Below, piece by piece: positions 9,037 to 17,329 of a stretch of 64,000 nucleotides of DNA. Position 1 is the first letter of the stretch. Every line of letters begins with the position of its first letter. Made by a program: the position numbers and the translations under genes. This DNA comes from Nodosilinea nodulosa PCC 7104 (GTDB lineage Bacteria; Cyanobacteriota; Cyanobacteriia; Phormidesmidales; Phormidesmidaceae), in assembly GCF_000309385.1 (NCBI RefSeq), contig NZ_JH976537.1:2802010-2866009 (forward strand). The letters are read 5' to 3'. The notes beneath the pieces are model-generated. The model was not told where the DNA came from and searched no databases. It worked only from the letters and a program-made list of their open reading frames with translations.

Positions 9037-10140
9037 ATGCGAGAGCTAGACAACGCCTATCGAATTCTGGAGCTAGAGCCCGGTGCCTCGCTTGAGGCGG
9101 TGAACCAGGCCTACAAAGATCTGGTGTTTGTCTGGCACCCCGATCGCATTCCCCAGGACAACGAGCGCTTATACCAAAAGGCCCAGGACAAGATTAAGGC
9201 ACTGAACCAGGCGCGGGACTTGCTGCGATCGCACAGCCGCACAGCTCCCGCTTCCACCCGCAGCAGCCAGAGCTATGGGGCCAGCACTCCAGGCTATCGC
9301 TCGGCTTACAGCACCTACCAAGGCGCTAGCTACCAGGGCAACGGCAGCACCTACACCGATCGCCAAACCCAGGACGCCGCCGAAAACCGTTCGGCCCACC
9401 ACAACCGCTACTACCGCTACCAGCGCAGCACCTACGGCGGCAGCTACTACGGCAGCAGCAGTACCAATACAGACAGCAGCACCTCCTCGAGCGACACAGC
9501 TTCTAGCGGCGATACTTCTAGCGGCAACACTTCTAGCGGCAACGGAACCAGCCAGTCACAAACCTATCGCCAGCGCCGCGATGCCGCCGCCGGGGTAGGG
9601 GGCAACAAATCCACTAGCTCGAACGGCGGCGCTAGTTCCCAGGGGCCATCTAGCCCTGCCCCTAGCGCCAGCAATGGGCATACCGCCGCCAGTCCCAAGC
9701 CCCCCAGCGACGCCTACAACAGCTACAACGCCCACACCCGCAACGGAGCAGCCAGCACCCACCGATCGCGCCAAAGCCCCGACCTCAGCGGCACCGACAT
9801 GCACGGGGCCAACCTGCGCGAAAAAGACTTTGCCGGCCGCAACCTCAGCGAGGCCAACCTCAGCGGGGCCGACCTCAGCGATGCCTTTTTGCACAAGGTC
9901 AACCTCAACCGAGCCAACCTCAGCAAGGCCAAGCTGTTTCGCGCTAACCTGCTGCAGGCCGACCTCAGCCACGCCAATCTTCGCGAAGCCGATTTAATTG
10001 GGGCCGACTTCAGCGGGGCCGACCTCAGCGGGGCCGACCTCAGCGGCGCCAAGGTGGCCGTAGGGGGTCGCACCATGGTCAAGCTCACGGGCACCATTCT
10101 CACCGGAGCGATCATGCCCGATGGCTCGATCCACGATTAG
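9037..10140 (+). CDS. J-domain protein with Ser/Gly-rich linker and C-terminal pentapeptide repeats
   Basis: 367 residues in three parts. Residues 1-68 are a J-domain (NAYRILELEPGASLEAVNQA, then the HPD motif in VWHPDRI) that should stimulate a DnaK ATPase. Residues about 70-245 are low-complexity Ser, Gly, Tyr, Asn and Thr; within this, three 15-bp units around 9500-9545 encode TSSGD/N repeats. Residues about 250-345 are pentapeptide repeats of the A(D/N)LSxA kind, which fold as a right-handed quadrilateral beta-helix. The combination suggests a DnaK co-chaperone with a protein-binding helix. J-domain and pentapeptide modules are both common in cyanobacteria; this fusion is rarer. Confidence 0.88.
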   Translation: MRELDNAYRILELEPGASLEAVNQAYKDLVFVWHPDRIPQDNERLYQKAQDKIKALNQARDLLRSHSRTAPASTRSSQSYGASTPGYRSAYSTYQGASYQGNGSTYTDRQTQDAAENRSAHHNRYYRYQRSTYGGSYYGSSSTNTDSSTSSSDTASSGDTSSGNTSSGNGTSQSQTYRQRRDAAAGVGGNKSTSSNGGASSQGPSSPAPSASNGHTAASPKPPSDAYNSYNAHTRNGAASTHRSRQSPDLSGTDMHGANLREKDFAGRNLSEANLSGADLSDAFLHKVNLNRANLSKAKLFRANLLQADLSHANLREADLIGADFSGADLSGADLSGAKVAVGGRTMVKLTGTILTGAIMPDGSIHD

Positions 10141-10320
10141 ACACTTGCCCTGATTTACGTTCGAACAGGCAAAGATTCACCGTTGAACGTAGTGCGGTGG
10201 TAAGCGGGCTCTTACCTAGGCCGTTAGAAAGAGGAAGGCGGTAAGGCGATCGCACAGTCGTACCGGTAAAGACTTAGGGGCTCGCTGCCTTTGCCGTAGT
10301 ACCTGAATTGACGGCGAATC

Positions 10321-11442
10321 CTAACGCCCCTGCACCGCCTCAGGCAAAATCAGCATGGCATCGCCGAAGGAATAAAAGCGATAGTCTTGCTCGATGGCAT
10401 CCCCGTACAGCGCCAGCAAGCGCTCTCGACCCACCAGGGCGCTGACCAGCATCAGCAGGCTAGAGCCGGGCAGGTGAAAGTTGGTGAGCAGCCCATCGAT
10501 CACCCGGTACTGGTAGCCGGGGTAAATAAACAGGTTGACCTTGCCCCGGCAGGGTTGCAGTTCGCCGCCCTGGGCTGCTCCCTCCAGGGCACGCACCACC
10601 GTCGTGCCCACGGCAATGACCCGCCCGCCCTGGGCCTTGGTAGCATTGATTTTCTCCACGGTTTCAGGGGAAACGTCAATCCATTCGCCGTGCATTTTGT
10701 GGTCGAGAATATTCTCGGTTTCCACCGGGCGAAAGGTGCCAACGCCGACGTGGAGGGTAATGCGCGATCGCCCCACCCCGATCGCATCCAGCCGCTCAAA
10801 TAGCTCTGGCGTGAAGTGCAGTCCCGCCGTCGGGGCCGCCACCGCCCCAGGAGCCTCGGCATAGACCGTCTGGTACTGGTCGGGAGACGCCGTTGTATCG
10901 GTGATGTAGGGGGGTAGAGGAACTTCCCCCAGTCGTTCAATCAGGGCAAACAGAGACTCACTGCCCTGGGGTTCAAACTGAAGCAGGCGGCCATTGGTAT
11001 CGAGGTCAGTGGACCGCACCTCGGCCACCAGATCGGGCCGATTGGGGTTGGGGCCAAAGTGGATCGTAGCTCCCGGCTTGAGACGGCGACCGGGCCGCAC
11101 CAGGGCCAGCCACTGGTTGTTTCCCCGGTCTTCGAGCAAAAACACCTCCACCACGGCCCCGCTGGGCTTTTGCCCCAGCAGCCGGGCCGGAATGACGCGG
11201 GTGTCGTTGAGCACAAGCAGATCGCCTGGCCGCAGCAGGGTAGGCAGGTCGCGAAAGTAGTGGTGGCGGTGGGTAGTGGCGCTATCGACTACCATCAGCC
11301 GCGAGGCATCCCTAGGCGTGACAGGGGTTTGGGCAATTTTTTCTGGCGGGAGAGAATACTGATAGGCCGCCAGGGAATATTCAGTGGACGGGCCATGGCC
11401 CGCTGGAGACAGGTTTGGGGCCAGTGTTTGACGATCGCGCAT
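10321..11442 (-). CDS. queA: S-adenosylmethionine:tRNA ribosyltransferase-isomerase
   Basis: A 373-residue QueA, which transfers ribose from SAM to 7-aminomethyl-7-deazaguanosine in tRNA to make epoxyqueuosine. Landmarks are [67 protein letters not shown] and the C-terminal [18 protein letters not shown]. The N-terminus carries about 25 extra residues before [15 protein letters not shown] 11442 is kept as start, though a later start cannot be excluded. Confidence 0.96.
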   Translation of the reverse strand: MRDRQTLAPNLSPAGHGPSTEYSLAAYQYSLPPEKIAQTPVTPRDASRLMVVDSATTHRHHYFRDLPTLLRPGDLLVLNDTRVIPARLLGQKPSGAVVEVFLLEDRGNNQWLALVRPGRRLKPGATIHFGPNPNRPDLVAEVRSTDLDTNGRLLQFEPQGSESLFALIERLGEVPLPPYITDTTASPDQYQTVYAEAPGAVAAPTAGLHFTPELFERLDAIGVGRSRITLHVGVGTFRPVETENILDHKMHGEWIDVSPETVEKINATKAQGGRVIAVGTTVVRALEGAAQGGELQPCRGKVNLFIYPGYQYRVIDGLLTNFHLPGSSLLMLVSALVGRERLLALYGDAIEQDYRFYSFGDAMLILPEAVQGR

Positions 11443-11554
11443 GGCCTAGTCAGGTTGGGGAGATACACCCAGGTTAGGTAGAGGGACTTAACCCTAACCA
11501 CCCAGGGGCTAATCCAAGACAATAAGAACTGTAGCACCTGTCTAAAGGTCAACG

Positions 11555-11944
11555 ATGGAATACACCTACTATCTCGCCAATGCCAGTTTGACTCTCCGCG
11601 TAGTCGAACACCTGCTGGGCACCCCGAGATTGCCCCTGGAATTCATGACGGTGATTCATCAGATCGATGGATGGGTCATTCGGGTCAAAATGGATGACAA
11701 CATCGGCGTTCCCGATGCCGAAGATTTTCGTGCCTACATGAACGAGCTAGGCATTGCCTACGATCCCGGCATTCGGGTGCGGATGGCCCTCTGGGGGCTG
11801 GAAACGGGGCAGTCGCCCATCGACGTGATGCGCCGCTACCAGGTGGCGATCGTCTCCCACGGCAAGCCCGATCGCGAAGAAATTGAGGCCTTTCGCCGTC
11901 AGTTTGTGATGGGGTTGGGCTACTGCCCCGAAACCCTGGCCTAG
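11555..11944 (+). CDS. Conserved hypothetical protein
   Basis: A 129-residue soluble protein beginning MEYTYYLANASLTLRVVEHL. It has no signal peptide, membrane helix or motif I can name. The sequence is compositionally normal for this genome and looks like a real, maintained gene (good start context, terminator directly downstream). I do not recognise a function. Confidence 0.6.
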   Translation: MEYTYYLANASLTLRVVEHLLGTPRLPLEFMTVIHQIDGWVIRVKMDDNIGVPDAEDFRAYMNELGIAYDPGIRVRMALWGLETGQSPIDVMRRYQVAIVSHGKPDREEIEAFRRQFVMGLGYCPETLA

Positions 11945-11978
11945 CCGCAGGCCTGTCTCAAAGACGTATCTCGTATGG

Positions 11979-12002
11979 GGGTAGGGTAACCTACCCTTTT
12001 TT
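11979..12002 (+). terminator. Intrinsic terminator after the 129-residue gene
   Basis: GGGTAGG, a GTAA loop, and CCTACCC make a 7-bp perfect stem followed at once by six T residues. It lies 35 bp beyond the stop codon at 11944. Confidence 0.8.
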
Positions 12003-12058
12003 GTGGCCCTTTTTTGCGGCCCTTTTTTGCGGCCCTTTTTTGCGGCCGTTTTTTCTGG
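11994..12058. repeat. Five tandem 13-bp units, each with a T6 tract
   Basis: The unit CCCTTTTTTGCGG repeats in register at 11994, 12007, 12020, 12033 and 12046 (first and last units slightly diverged). It begins inside the T tract of the terminator and runs almost to the stop codon of the convergent minus-strand gene at 12066. Confidence 0.9.
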
Positions 12059-12065
12059 GTATTTT

Positions 12066-12936
12066 CTACAGGCGATCGCAGTAGATGAGATAGCCCAGCG
12101 CGTCCAGATACGCCTCAATGGAGGCCATCACCACGTCGAGGTGAAAACCGCGCCCCGGAAACAGCAGCCCCTGCCGCTCTAGCAGCACCACCGCCGACAC
12201 CGGAGAATCTGCCGTGGTGGCCAGACAGCGGTAGTGCACCATGCCCACATCGCCCACCGGAATGTAGTGATTCACCGCCAGGTTGAGTGCCCTCAGGGCC
12301 GCATCCACCGGGCCTACCCCAAAGGCCGTCTCCTGGCAGGTGTAGCCCAGGGGCGTTTGCAGGCGCACGGTGGCGGTGGGCTGGGTCTGGCCGCAGCAAA
12401 CCTCTACCGACTCAAGCCGCCCCAGCCAGTGGCGCTGATCGGCCATCTCGGCGTCTCGATACTGGGTTTCTAGATCGCTGCGACCGGCATCGAGGTAGCC
12501 GGGGGCGCATTCTGCCAGCAGCTGGCCGGGGGTATACACTAGCACCTCATCGTCTCCGCTGCCCGTCACGTAGTCGAGGGGGCGGTGGGTGACGATGCCA
12601 TCTAGGCCCAGGTGAGCCGCTACAGCGGCCTGGAGCGCAAAGGACAGCCCCAGCTGCGATCGCTGGGCCGTGTGCATCATGGCCTGGTCTACGGGGCAGC
12701 AGTGCAACAGGCCGCAGAGCTGGTTTAGAGCCGTGGTCGTAGCGATCGCATCGTGCGATCGCATCGTGCGATCGCATCGCGTAGCGCCCTACCAAAGCCA
12801 GGGCCAAATCGGTCACGTACCCCTTTACCCGGCCCTGCAAAAACAGTTCCCACAGGCGATCGCCCCGGTGCATCGGCAGCGGGCGGCCAAACAGTAGCTC
12901 TAACAGCAGCCCCTCATCCAGCAAAATGCGCCGCAT
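12066..12936 (-). pseudogene. PIN-like domain + LeuA allosteric-domain protein, frame interrupted by a 13-bp HIP1 repeat
   Basis: Reading leftward, the ATG at 12936 (or GTG 12942) gives MRRILLDEGLLLELLFGRPL then GDRLWELFLQGRVKGYVTDL, a PIN-like N-terminal region. At 12742-12780 three tandem 13-bp units shift the frame, and this frame then runs on into unrelated sequence. In the shifted frame the protein continues ALNQLCGLLHCCPVDQAMMH and LGLDGIVTHRPLDY (rest of the PIN-like fold), then TATVRLQTPLGYTCQETAFG and VGPVDAALRALNLAVNHY, the allosteric domain normally found at the C-terminus of 2-isopropylmalate synthase. Two repeat units instead of three would restore one frame. It could be a true mutation, a phase-variable switch or a sequencing error. 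Confidence 0.8.
12742..12780. repeat. Three tandem 13-bp HIP1-containing units
   Basis: Units at 12742-12754, 12755-12767 and 12768-12780 read GCGATCGCATCGT (the last ends in C). Each contains the HIP1 octamer. The array is inside a coding region, and 13 is not a multiple of 3. Confidence 0.95.
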
Positions 12937-12995
12937 TGCCACAATTTAACTCCTGTGAGATAACTCCCGCGAGCCTCCCAGGAGGTTCGCCTCGC

Positions 12996-13520
12996 CTAGT
13001 CGGCTGGGTCAGAGCCGAGCAGCTTACGCAGAGCCGCCAGGGGCATCTGCACTACATCCTGAGGTCGGTCTCCGGGGTAGGGTTCTGCGATCGACAGCTG
13101 AGGGTTAACCTGGCCCCCTGGCAACCCTTGCGACGACAGCTCATGGACCGAGCGATAGAGCTGGGTCAGACTCCGACGCCCCTCCTCTACACCGTTGGTC
13201 AACGCATCGATCTTTTGCTCCAGCGACAGCAGGCGAGAGGCGAGAGCCTCGGGCGCCGCATCCGGGGTTGGTCCCCCGCTCCGGCTGGTCGCAACACTGC
13301 CGTCTTCGATCGCACCTGCGGTTCGCCTTTCTAACTGGTGCAAAACTCGCTCTACCTGTGACACCCGCTCTGGCAGAGTATCGCCCTCTGTGGCCAATAG
13401 CCCCTGGCGCAGCAGGCGATTGACCAGCTCCGTAGCCGATATGCCCTCACGGCTGGCCCGCTCTTTGAGCGCCTGCTGCAGGTCGTCGGCCAATCGATAG
13501 CTCACCAGCTTTCTCACCAT
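12996..13520 (-). CDS. Protein with N-terminal ribbon-helix-helix-like segment and coiled coil
   Basis: 174 residues. Residues 1-42 (KLVSYRLADDLQQALKERAS, EGISATELVNRLLRQGL) match the strand-helix-helix pattern of CopG/Arc-type DNA-binding proteins. Residues 50-70 and 90-130 are helical with heptad character. The C-terminus (about 131-174) is Pro/Gly-rich and less ordered. It may be a small DNA-binding regulator. The adjacent genes give no target. Confidence 0.6.
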   Translation of the reverse strand: MVRKLVSYRLADDLQQALKERASREGISATELVNRLLRQGLLATEGDTLPERVSQVERVLHQLERRTAGAIEDGSVATSRSGGPTPDAAPEALASRLLSLEQKIDALTNGVEEGRRSLTQLYRSVHELSSQGLPGGQVNPQLSIAEPYPGDRPQDVVQMPLAALRKLLGSDPAD

Positions 13521-13797
13521 AACGGTTTCCCTAAAGCACCTTGCGTTCTCAACCGCGATCTAACGCTCCAGAACACTATACACAAGATACTCAGGTGATA
13601 TACAAAGCCAGGACAAATGTTTTTGCCCTGGGTCTAAAGCTTAGATCGGTTTCCGCCGTTCAAAAAATGCCAGGAGATGTCACATCAGGGGATCTTTTCG
13701 CACAAATAGCTAAAGCTGCCGCGTAAGCAGCAGCATGCAACAACACGCGAGTGAGTTACGTTTACCATACAAAAAACAGCTACCCAGAGAATACCCC

Positions 13798-14016
13798 ATG
13801 CTTGTTCCCTATCACCAGACCCACGATCCTCAGATCGAATGCCCCCAGTGCCGCCGCCACAGCGTAGTCAGACATGGCGAAAGCGAATACGTTTGCCTGA
13901 ACTGCGATTTTCGCCGTGATTTGTCAGAACCCCACCTGGGCAGGTTTGGCAACCTGCTGATGGGGGTGCTGGCCTTTGCCCTGGTGCTGCTCGTGAGCGA
14001 GCTGTTGCAGAGTTAG
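13798..14016 (+). CDS. Small zinc-ribbon membrane protein
   Basis: From ATG 13798 (72 residues; an upstream TTG-type extension is less likely). A zinc ribbon with IECPQCRRHSVVRHG and YVCLNCDFRRD supplies two CxxC pairs, followed by a C-terminal hydrophobic helix (LLMGVLAFALVLLVSELLQ). This predicts a tail-anchored protein with a cytoplasmic zinc-binding head. Function unknown. Confidence 0.65.
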   Translation: MLVPYHQTHDPQIECPQCRRHSVVRHGESEYVCLNCDFRRDLSEPHLGRFGNLLMGVLAFALVLLVSELLQS

Positions 14017-14600
14017 GGCTGCCTGGCCCACAGGGCCAGCCCACCGCTGCGCCCCCGCGCGGCAAGGTAGCTTTCCTGGGCAGCAAAAAAGGAAAAAAAC
14101 GGCAGCTTGGCCACGGATGCCGTAGCAAAGTCCCCCGCCTTGGCCGATTTGCTGCGCAGGGACAGGCTGACCACAGCCCGGTCGCCCACCAGCAGCTGCA
14201 AACGCACAAAGTCGAAGGCCAGCAGGTTTTTCTTGGGCAGTAACTTGGCTGGCCCCGTAAACCGCAGCCGGGCCGGGCCAACCTGAAGCTGGTTTTGAAT
14301 GGTCAAGCGATCGCCGTCGTCGCGGCTAAAGCTGATCGTAGCTGCCGCCAGACTCGGTACATAAAAGCCGCCTGCCGTGGGCTGTCCTGCCTTGTAGGCG
14401 GGCTTTTTGGGAGCGGTAAACCGCAGCCGCCAGGTGCCCAGCAGCGCCTCGGGCGAAAACTGGTGTCGCAGCTGCTTAGTCTGCCGTTCTGCCTTTAACA
14501 GCGCCGCCGTGACCTGCTTACCCTCAATCTTTACCCCCGAGGCAATGGCATCTAGCACGTCGGGGGTGGGCCGGGCAAGGGCGCTGTCGGTGGCGGTCAT
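14013..14600 (-). CDS. Fibrillin/plastid-lipid-associated-like (PAP) protein
   Basis: I use ATG 14600 (MTATDSALARPTPDVLDAIA, 195 residues). The segment LLGTWRLRFTAPKKPAYKAG near residues 55-75 is the PAP/fibrillin signature (L-x-G-x-W), and the rest is beta-rich, as in lipocalin-like folds. Fibrillins associate with thylakoids or plastoglobules in photosynthetic organisms. The end overlaps the convergent zinc-ribbon gene by 4 bp. Family assignment is moderate. Confidence 0.6.
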   Translation of the reverse strand: MTATDSALARPTPDVLDAIASGVKIEGKQVTAALLKAERQTKQLRHQFSPEALLGTWRLRFTAPKKPAYKAGQPTAGGFYVPSLAAATISFSRDDGDRLTIQNQLQVGPARLRFTGPAKLLPKKNLLAFDFVRLQLLVGDRAVVSLSLRSKSAKAGDFATASVAKLPFFSFFAAQESYLAARGRSGGLALWARQP

Positions 14601-14806
14601 GGGGTCTCCAGGCGTGGGGATAAGGCCGACCACAGCCAGCTTTTTCTGGGCTTTCAGTGCGCCCGGCAGAGCAGGAAGCGGCGGTCCTCTGGGATGCCTT
14701 CATTATGCCTGAACCGGCTAGTGACTGGGAAATTGCGATCGCCACCAAATCCCGGTCTTTGGCCCTGGCTCTGGCATAATAGAGCCTGTCGATTACCTGC
14801 GCTGTC

Positions 14807-15700
14807 ATGGCTACCACTCCGCGATCGCCGCTGCTGCGCAGTTCTGCCGCCAAGCCTGCCACCAATGTCTCCGTCGTGCTGATGTGGGTGGGGCTGGCCA
14901 TTACCCTGGCCTTTATTCTGATTGCGCTGCTGGCCCCGCTGCTGCAAAGCTGGGGCTGGCTGCTAGACCCCACCACGGCGCTGCAAAACCCCGTCCACCA
15001 GCCCCCCGGCGGCGACTACTGGTTTGGCACCACCCGCCAGGGCTACGATGTGTTTTCGCGCACCCTGTTTGGCACCCGCGCCGCCTGGCAGGTGGTGCTG
15101 CTGGCCACGCTGCTCAGCCTGGTGATCGGGGTGCCCCTGGGCATGGTCAGCGGCTACCTGGGCGGCTGGCTCGATCGCGCCCTGCTGTTTTTTATGGATG
15201 CCATCTACACCCTGCCGGGGCTGCTGCTCTCGGTCACCCTGGCCTTTGTGGTGGGTCGGGGGGTGCTAAATGCCGCGATCGCCCTCAGTATTGCCTACAT
15301 TCCCCAGTACTACCGGGTGGTGCGCAACCACACCGTCAGCGTCAAGACCGAGTTGTTCATCGAGGCGGCCCAGGCCATGGGGGCCGACCCCTGGACGGTG
15401 CTGACCCGCTACCTGTTTCTCAACGTAATTCAAAGCGTGCCGGTGCTGTTTACCCTCAACGCCGCCGACGCCATTCTGGTGCTGGGGGGGCTGGGCTTTT
15501 TGGGGCTGGGTCTGCCCGAGCAGGTGCCGGAGTGGGGGGCCGACATTCGCCAGGCCCTCGACGCGCTACCCACGGGCATCTGGTGGACGGCGCTGTTTCC
15601 GGGGCTGGCCCTGACGCTGATGGTGACGGGGCTTTCGCTGGTGGGCGAAGGGCTAAATGAACTGATGAACCCCCGCCAACGCCGCGAAAATTGGCGCTAG
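14807..15700 (+). CDS. ABC transporter permease, DppC/OppC family
   Basis: 297 residues with six predicted helices. The N-terminal helix is at about residues 25-48, a periplasmic loop carries HQPPGGDYWFGTTRQGYDVFS typical of peptide/nickel permeases, and the EAA loop that docks on the ATPase is EAAQAMGADPWTVLTRYLFLN. It should be the second permease of a dipeptide-type importer, but no DppB, ATPase or binding protein is nearby. The flanking genes are on the opposite strand, so it is a solitary permease whose partners must be elsewhere. Confidence 0.9.
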   Translation: MATTPRSPLLRSSAAKPATNVSVVLMWVGLAITLAFILIALLAPLLQSWGWLLDPTTALQNPVHQPPGGDYWFGTTRQGYDVFSRTLFGTRAAWQVVLLATLLSLVIGVPLGMVSGYLGGWLDRALLFFMDAIYTLPGLLLSVTLAFVVGRGVLNAAIALSIAYIPQYYRVVRNHTVSVKTELFIEAAQAMGADPWTVLTRYLFLNVIQSVPVLFTLNAADAILVLGGLGFLGLGLPEQVPEWGADIRQALDALPTGIWWTALFPGLALTLMVTGLSLVGEGLNELMNPRQRRENWR

Positions 15701-16098
15701 CGATCGAGCAGAGCGTTAAATTGCTCCACCAAAGACTGGCGCTGCTCTAGGCAAGCTTGCTTATAAACGTCAACAATAGTTTGGGCTAGCTCGGCTTCCA
15801 CCGCCGCCGCCGCCGCCGCCGTTGGGTAAGGGCGGTAGAGCTCGGGGTGCTGGCTCGGGTTAAACATGGCCTGGACAATGCGCTGTAGCAGCATTTCATC
15901 TAAACAGTCGCCCGAGGCCTCAAACACATCGCAGTAGGCCCCTGTGCCACTGTCGGCGGGCTGAAACTCAAGGGTAGAGTCGATCGCGCCGCCCCGGTCT
16001 ATGTACACTGGCACAGCATGTCCGGCCAGATCGGCGGTGAGCTGGCTTTTGGCGGTAAATCGAATAAACGATCGGGTGGGATAAAACTGGTTGCTCAT
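15697..16098 (-). CDS. Hypothetical protein with a polyalanine run
   Basis: 133 residues from ATG 16098 (MSNQFYPTRSFIRFTAKSQL). A GCC/GCG triplet run near 15800-15820 encodes six or more alanines (residues 93-99), a length-variable microsatellite that keeps the frame. No signal, membrane helix or recognised motif. It overlaps the end of the permease gene by 4 bp, tail to tail. Confidence 0.55.
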   Translation of the reverse strand: MSNQFYPTRSFIRFTAKSQLTADLAGHAVPVYIDRGGAIDSTLEFQPADSGTGAYCDVFEASGDCLDEMLLQRIVQAMFNPSQHPELYRPYPTAAAAAAVEAELAQTIVDVYKQACLEQRQSLVEQFNALLDR

Positions 16099-16507
16099 AG
16101 TGACCTACTTCAGGACGGGGGGGAGGAGGTCCTGAGGCAACTAGCACTATTTCCCAAGACCGTAGGTTATTTTAACGCGATCTAAAGGGATTAATCTTCA
16201 CAGATTTTTTAGCCACAAAAGTATAGCGAGCGATCGCCGCTTCGCCCCCCATTCTTGTAACTAAACAGCCCTCTATATCTATGCCTAAAACGGTTTTCTC
16301 AAGTAGATTTTATGCCATACAATCGGCACTAATCTTATTCTCCAAACGCATATTTTACAGGAGTACCCACGGGGGTCATGGCAACTAACAGAGCCAGCTG
16401 ACATGATAGTTTCAGTTGATAGGGCAGGCAAAAAACAAACGCTCTGCATTCCCAAAAAGGAGCTTATCAACCCACGAAAAAACTATCTCATTAGGAGAAA
16501 ATCTATC
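16099..16507. other. 409-bp intergenic region
   Basis: A gap between divergent genes. It is AT-richer than its surroundings and contains one HIP1 site near 16229. A purine-rich ribosome-binding site (TTAGGAGAAAA) precedes the ATG at 16508. I find no RNA gene or clear operator. Confidence 0.4.
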
Positions 16508-17065
16508 ATGGAACGTGCAGGAATCCTTGAAAACGCAGCGGCCCTTGTGGAAACCGAGGTTGCTGGCCCTCAGCCTAAAAAGCAGTTTACCGACACCGAA
16601 ACCTACTCCAAGAACATTCTTGGCCCAGTATATTTTCACCTGTCTAACCTGCGAGTTTACGGCAAGGCCGGTCTTCCCGTAGACCAGACCGTTGCTCCCG
16701 GTCAATCTCCCTATATCATCGCCACCAACGAAGAGTTCTGCGTTAGCGTTGACATTGAATTTAACCAGTCGCCGCTGACCGCTCTGCTGATGTGTCTGGG
16801 CACTCGCATGACCGTCGATTTTGCCTTCGAAGGTCTGGGTGGCCGAGCTACCGAGATTGAGTGGGCAGTGACTGATCTGACCAAAAAGGATGAGTTCAAC
16901 TACACGCTGACCTACAAGGCGACCCCCGACGCCGCTCAGCTGGTGCCTGGTCTGTACGCGATCGCCGCGGTGGCCTCCATTGGCCCCGTTGAGAACGAGT
17001 GCAGCCAGCACGTTTTGGGCTATGGCTACATCGCCCAGCAGCTGCTCCAGGTCTACCCTGTCTAG
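16508..17065 (+). CDS. Conserved hypothetical protein
   Basis: 185 residues from ATG 16508, chosen because AGGAGA lies at good spacing upstream. The protein is soluble and beta-rich (LGPVYFHLSNLRVYGKAGLP; VEFNQ-like strands), with VPGLYAIAAVASIGPVENEC near the end. No catalytic motif or signal peptide is evident. I do not recognise the family. Confidence 0.6.
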   Translation: MERAGILENAAALVETEVAGPQPKKQFTDTETYSKNILGPVYFHLSNLRVYGKAGLPVDQTVAPGQSPYIIATNEEFCVSVDIEFNQSPLTALLMCLGTRMTVDFAFEGLGGRATEIEWAVTDLTKKDEFNYTLTYKATPDAAQLVPGLYAIAAVASIGPVENECSQHVLGYGYIAQQLLQVYPV

Positions 17066-17077
17066 GTTACGTCACCC

Positions 17078-17110
17078 GGGGAACCAGCTCTGGCTCAGGG
17101 CTGGTTCCCC
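17078..17110. terminator. Perfect 11-bp inverted repeat
   Basis: GGGGAACCAGC at 17078-17088 pairs with GCTGGTTCCCC at 17100-17110 across an 11-nt loop, 12 bp after the stop of the hypothetical gene. There is no T tract, so it may be a transcript-stabilising hairpin or weak terminator. Confidence 0.6.
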
Positions 17111-17329
17111 AACTCCACGGCTGTGGAGCGCGGCTGTTGAGCTTTGCGTCGCCGATGTAATCCGTGGGTAGGATGGCCCCTTGCTGGCCCCAGAAGGTTA
17201 AAACCCCTGGCCCTTGACCCAACCGGATCGATTGCACCAGGGCCAACAGCCGATTTTTGAGTGGTCTGCACAACCGCAACAGCAAGGCCATCGTTCATCT
17301 TCCCGGCGAGCTCATCCAGCTCGCCCACA

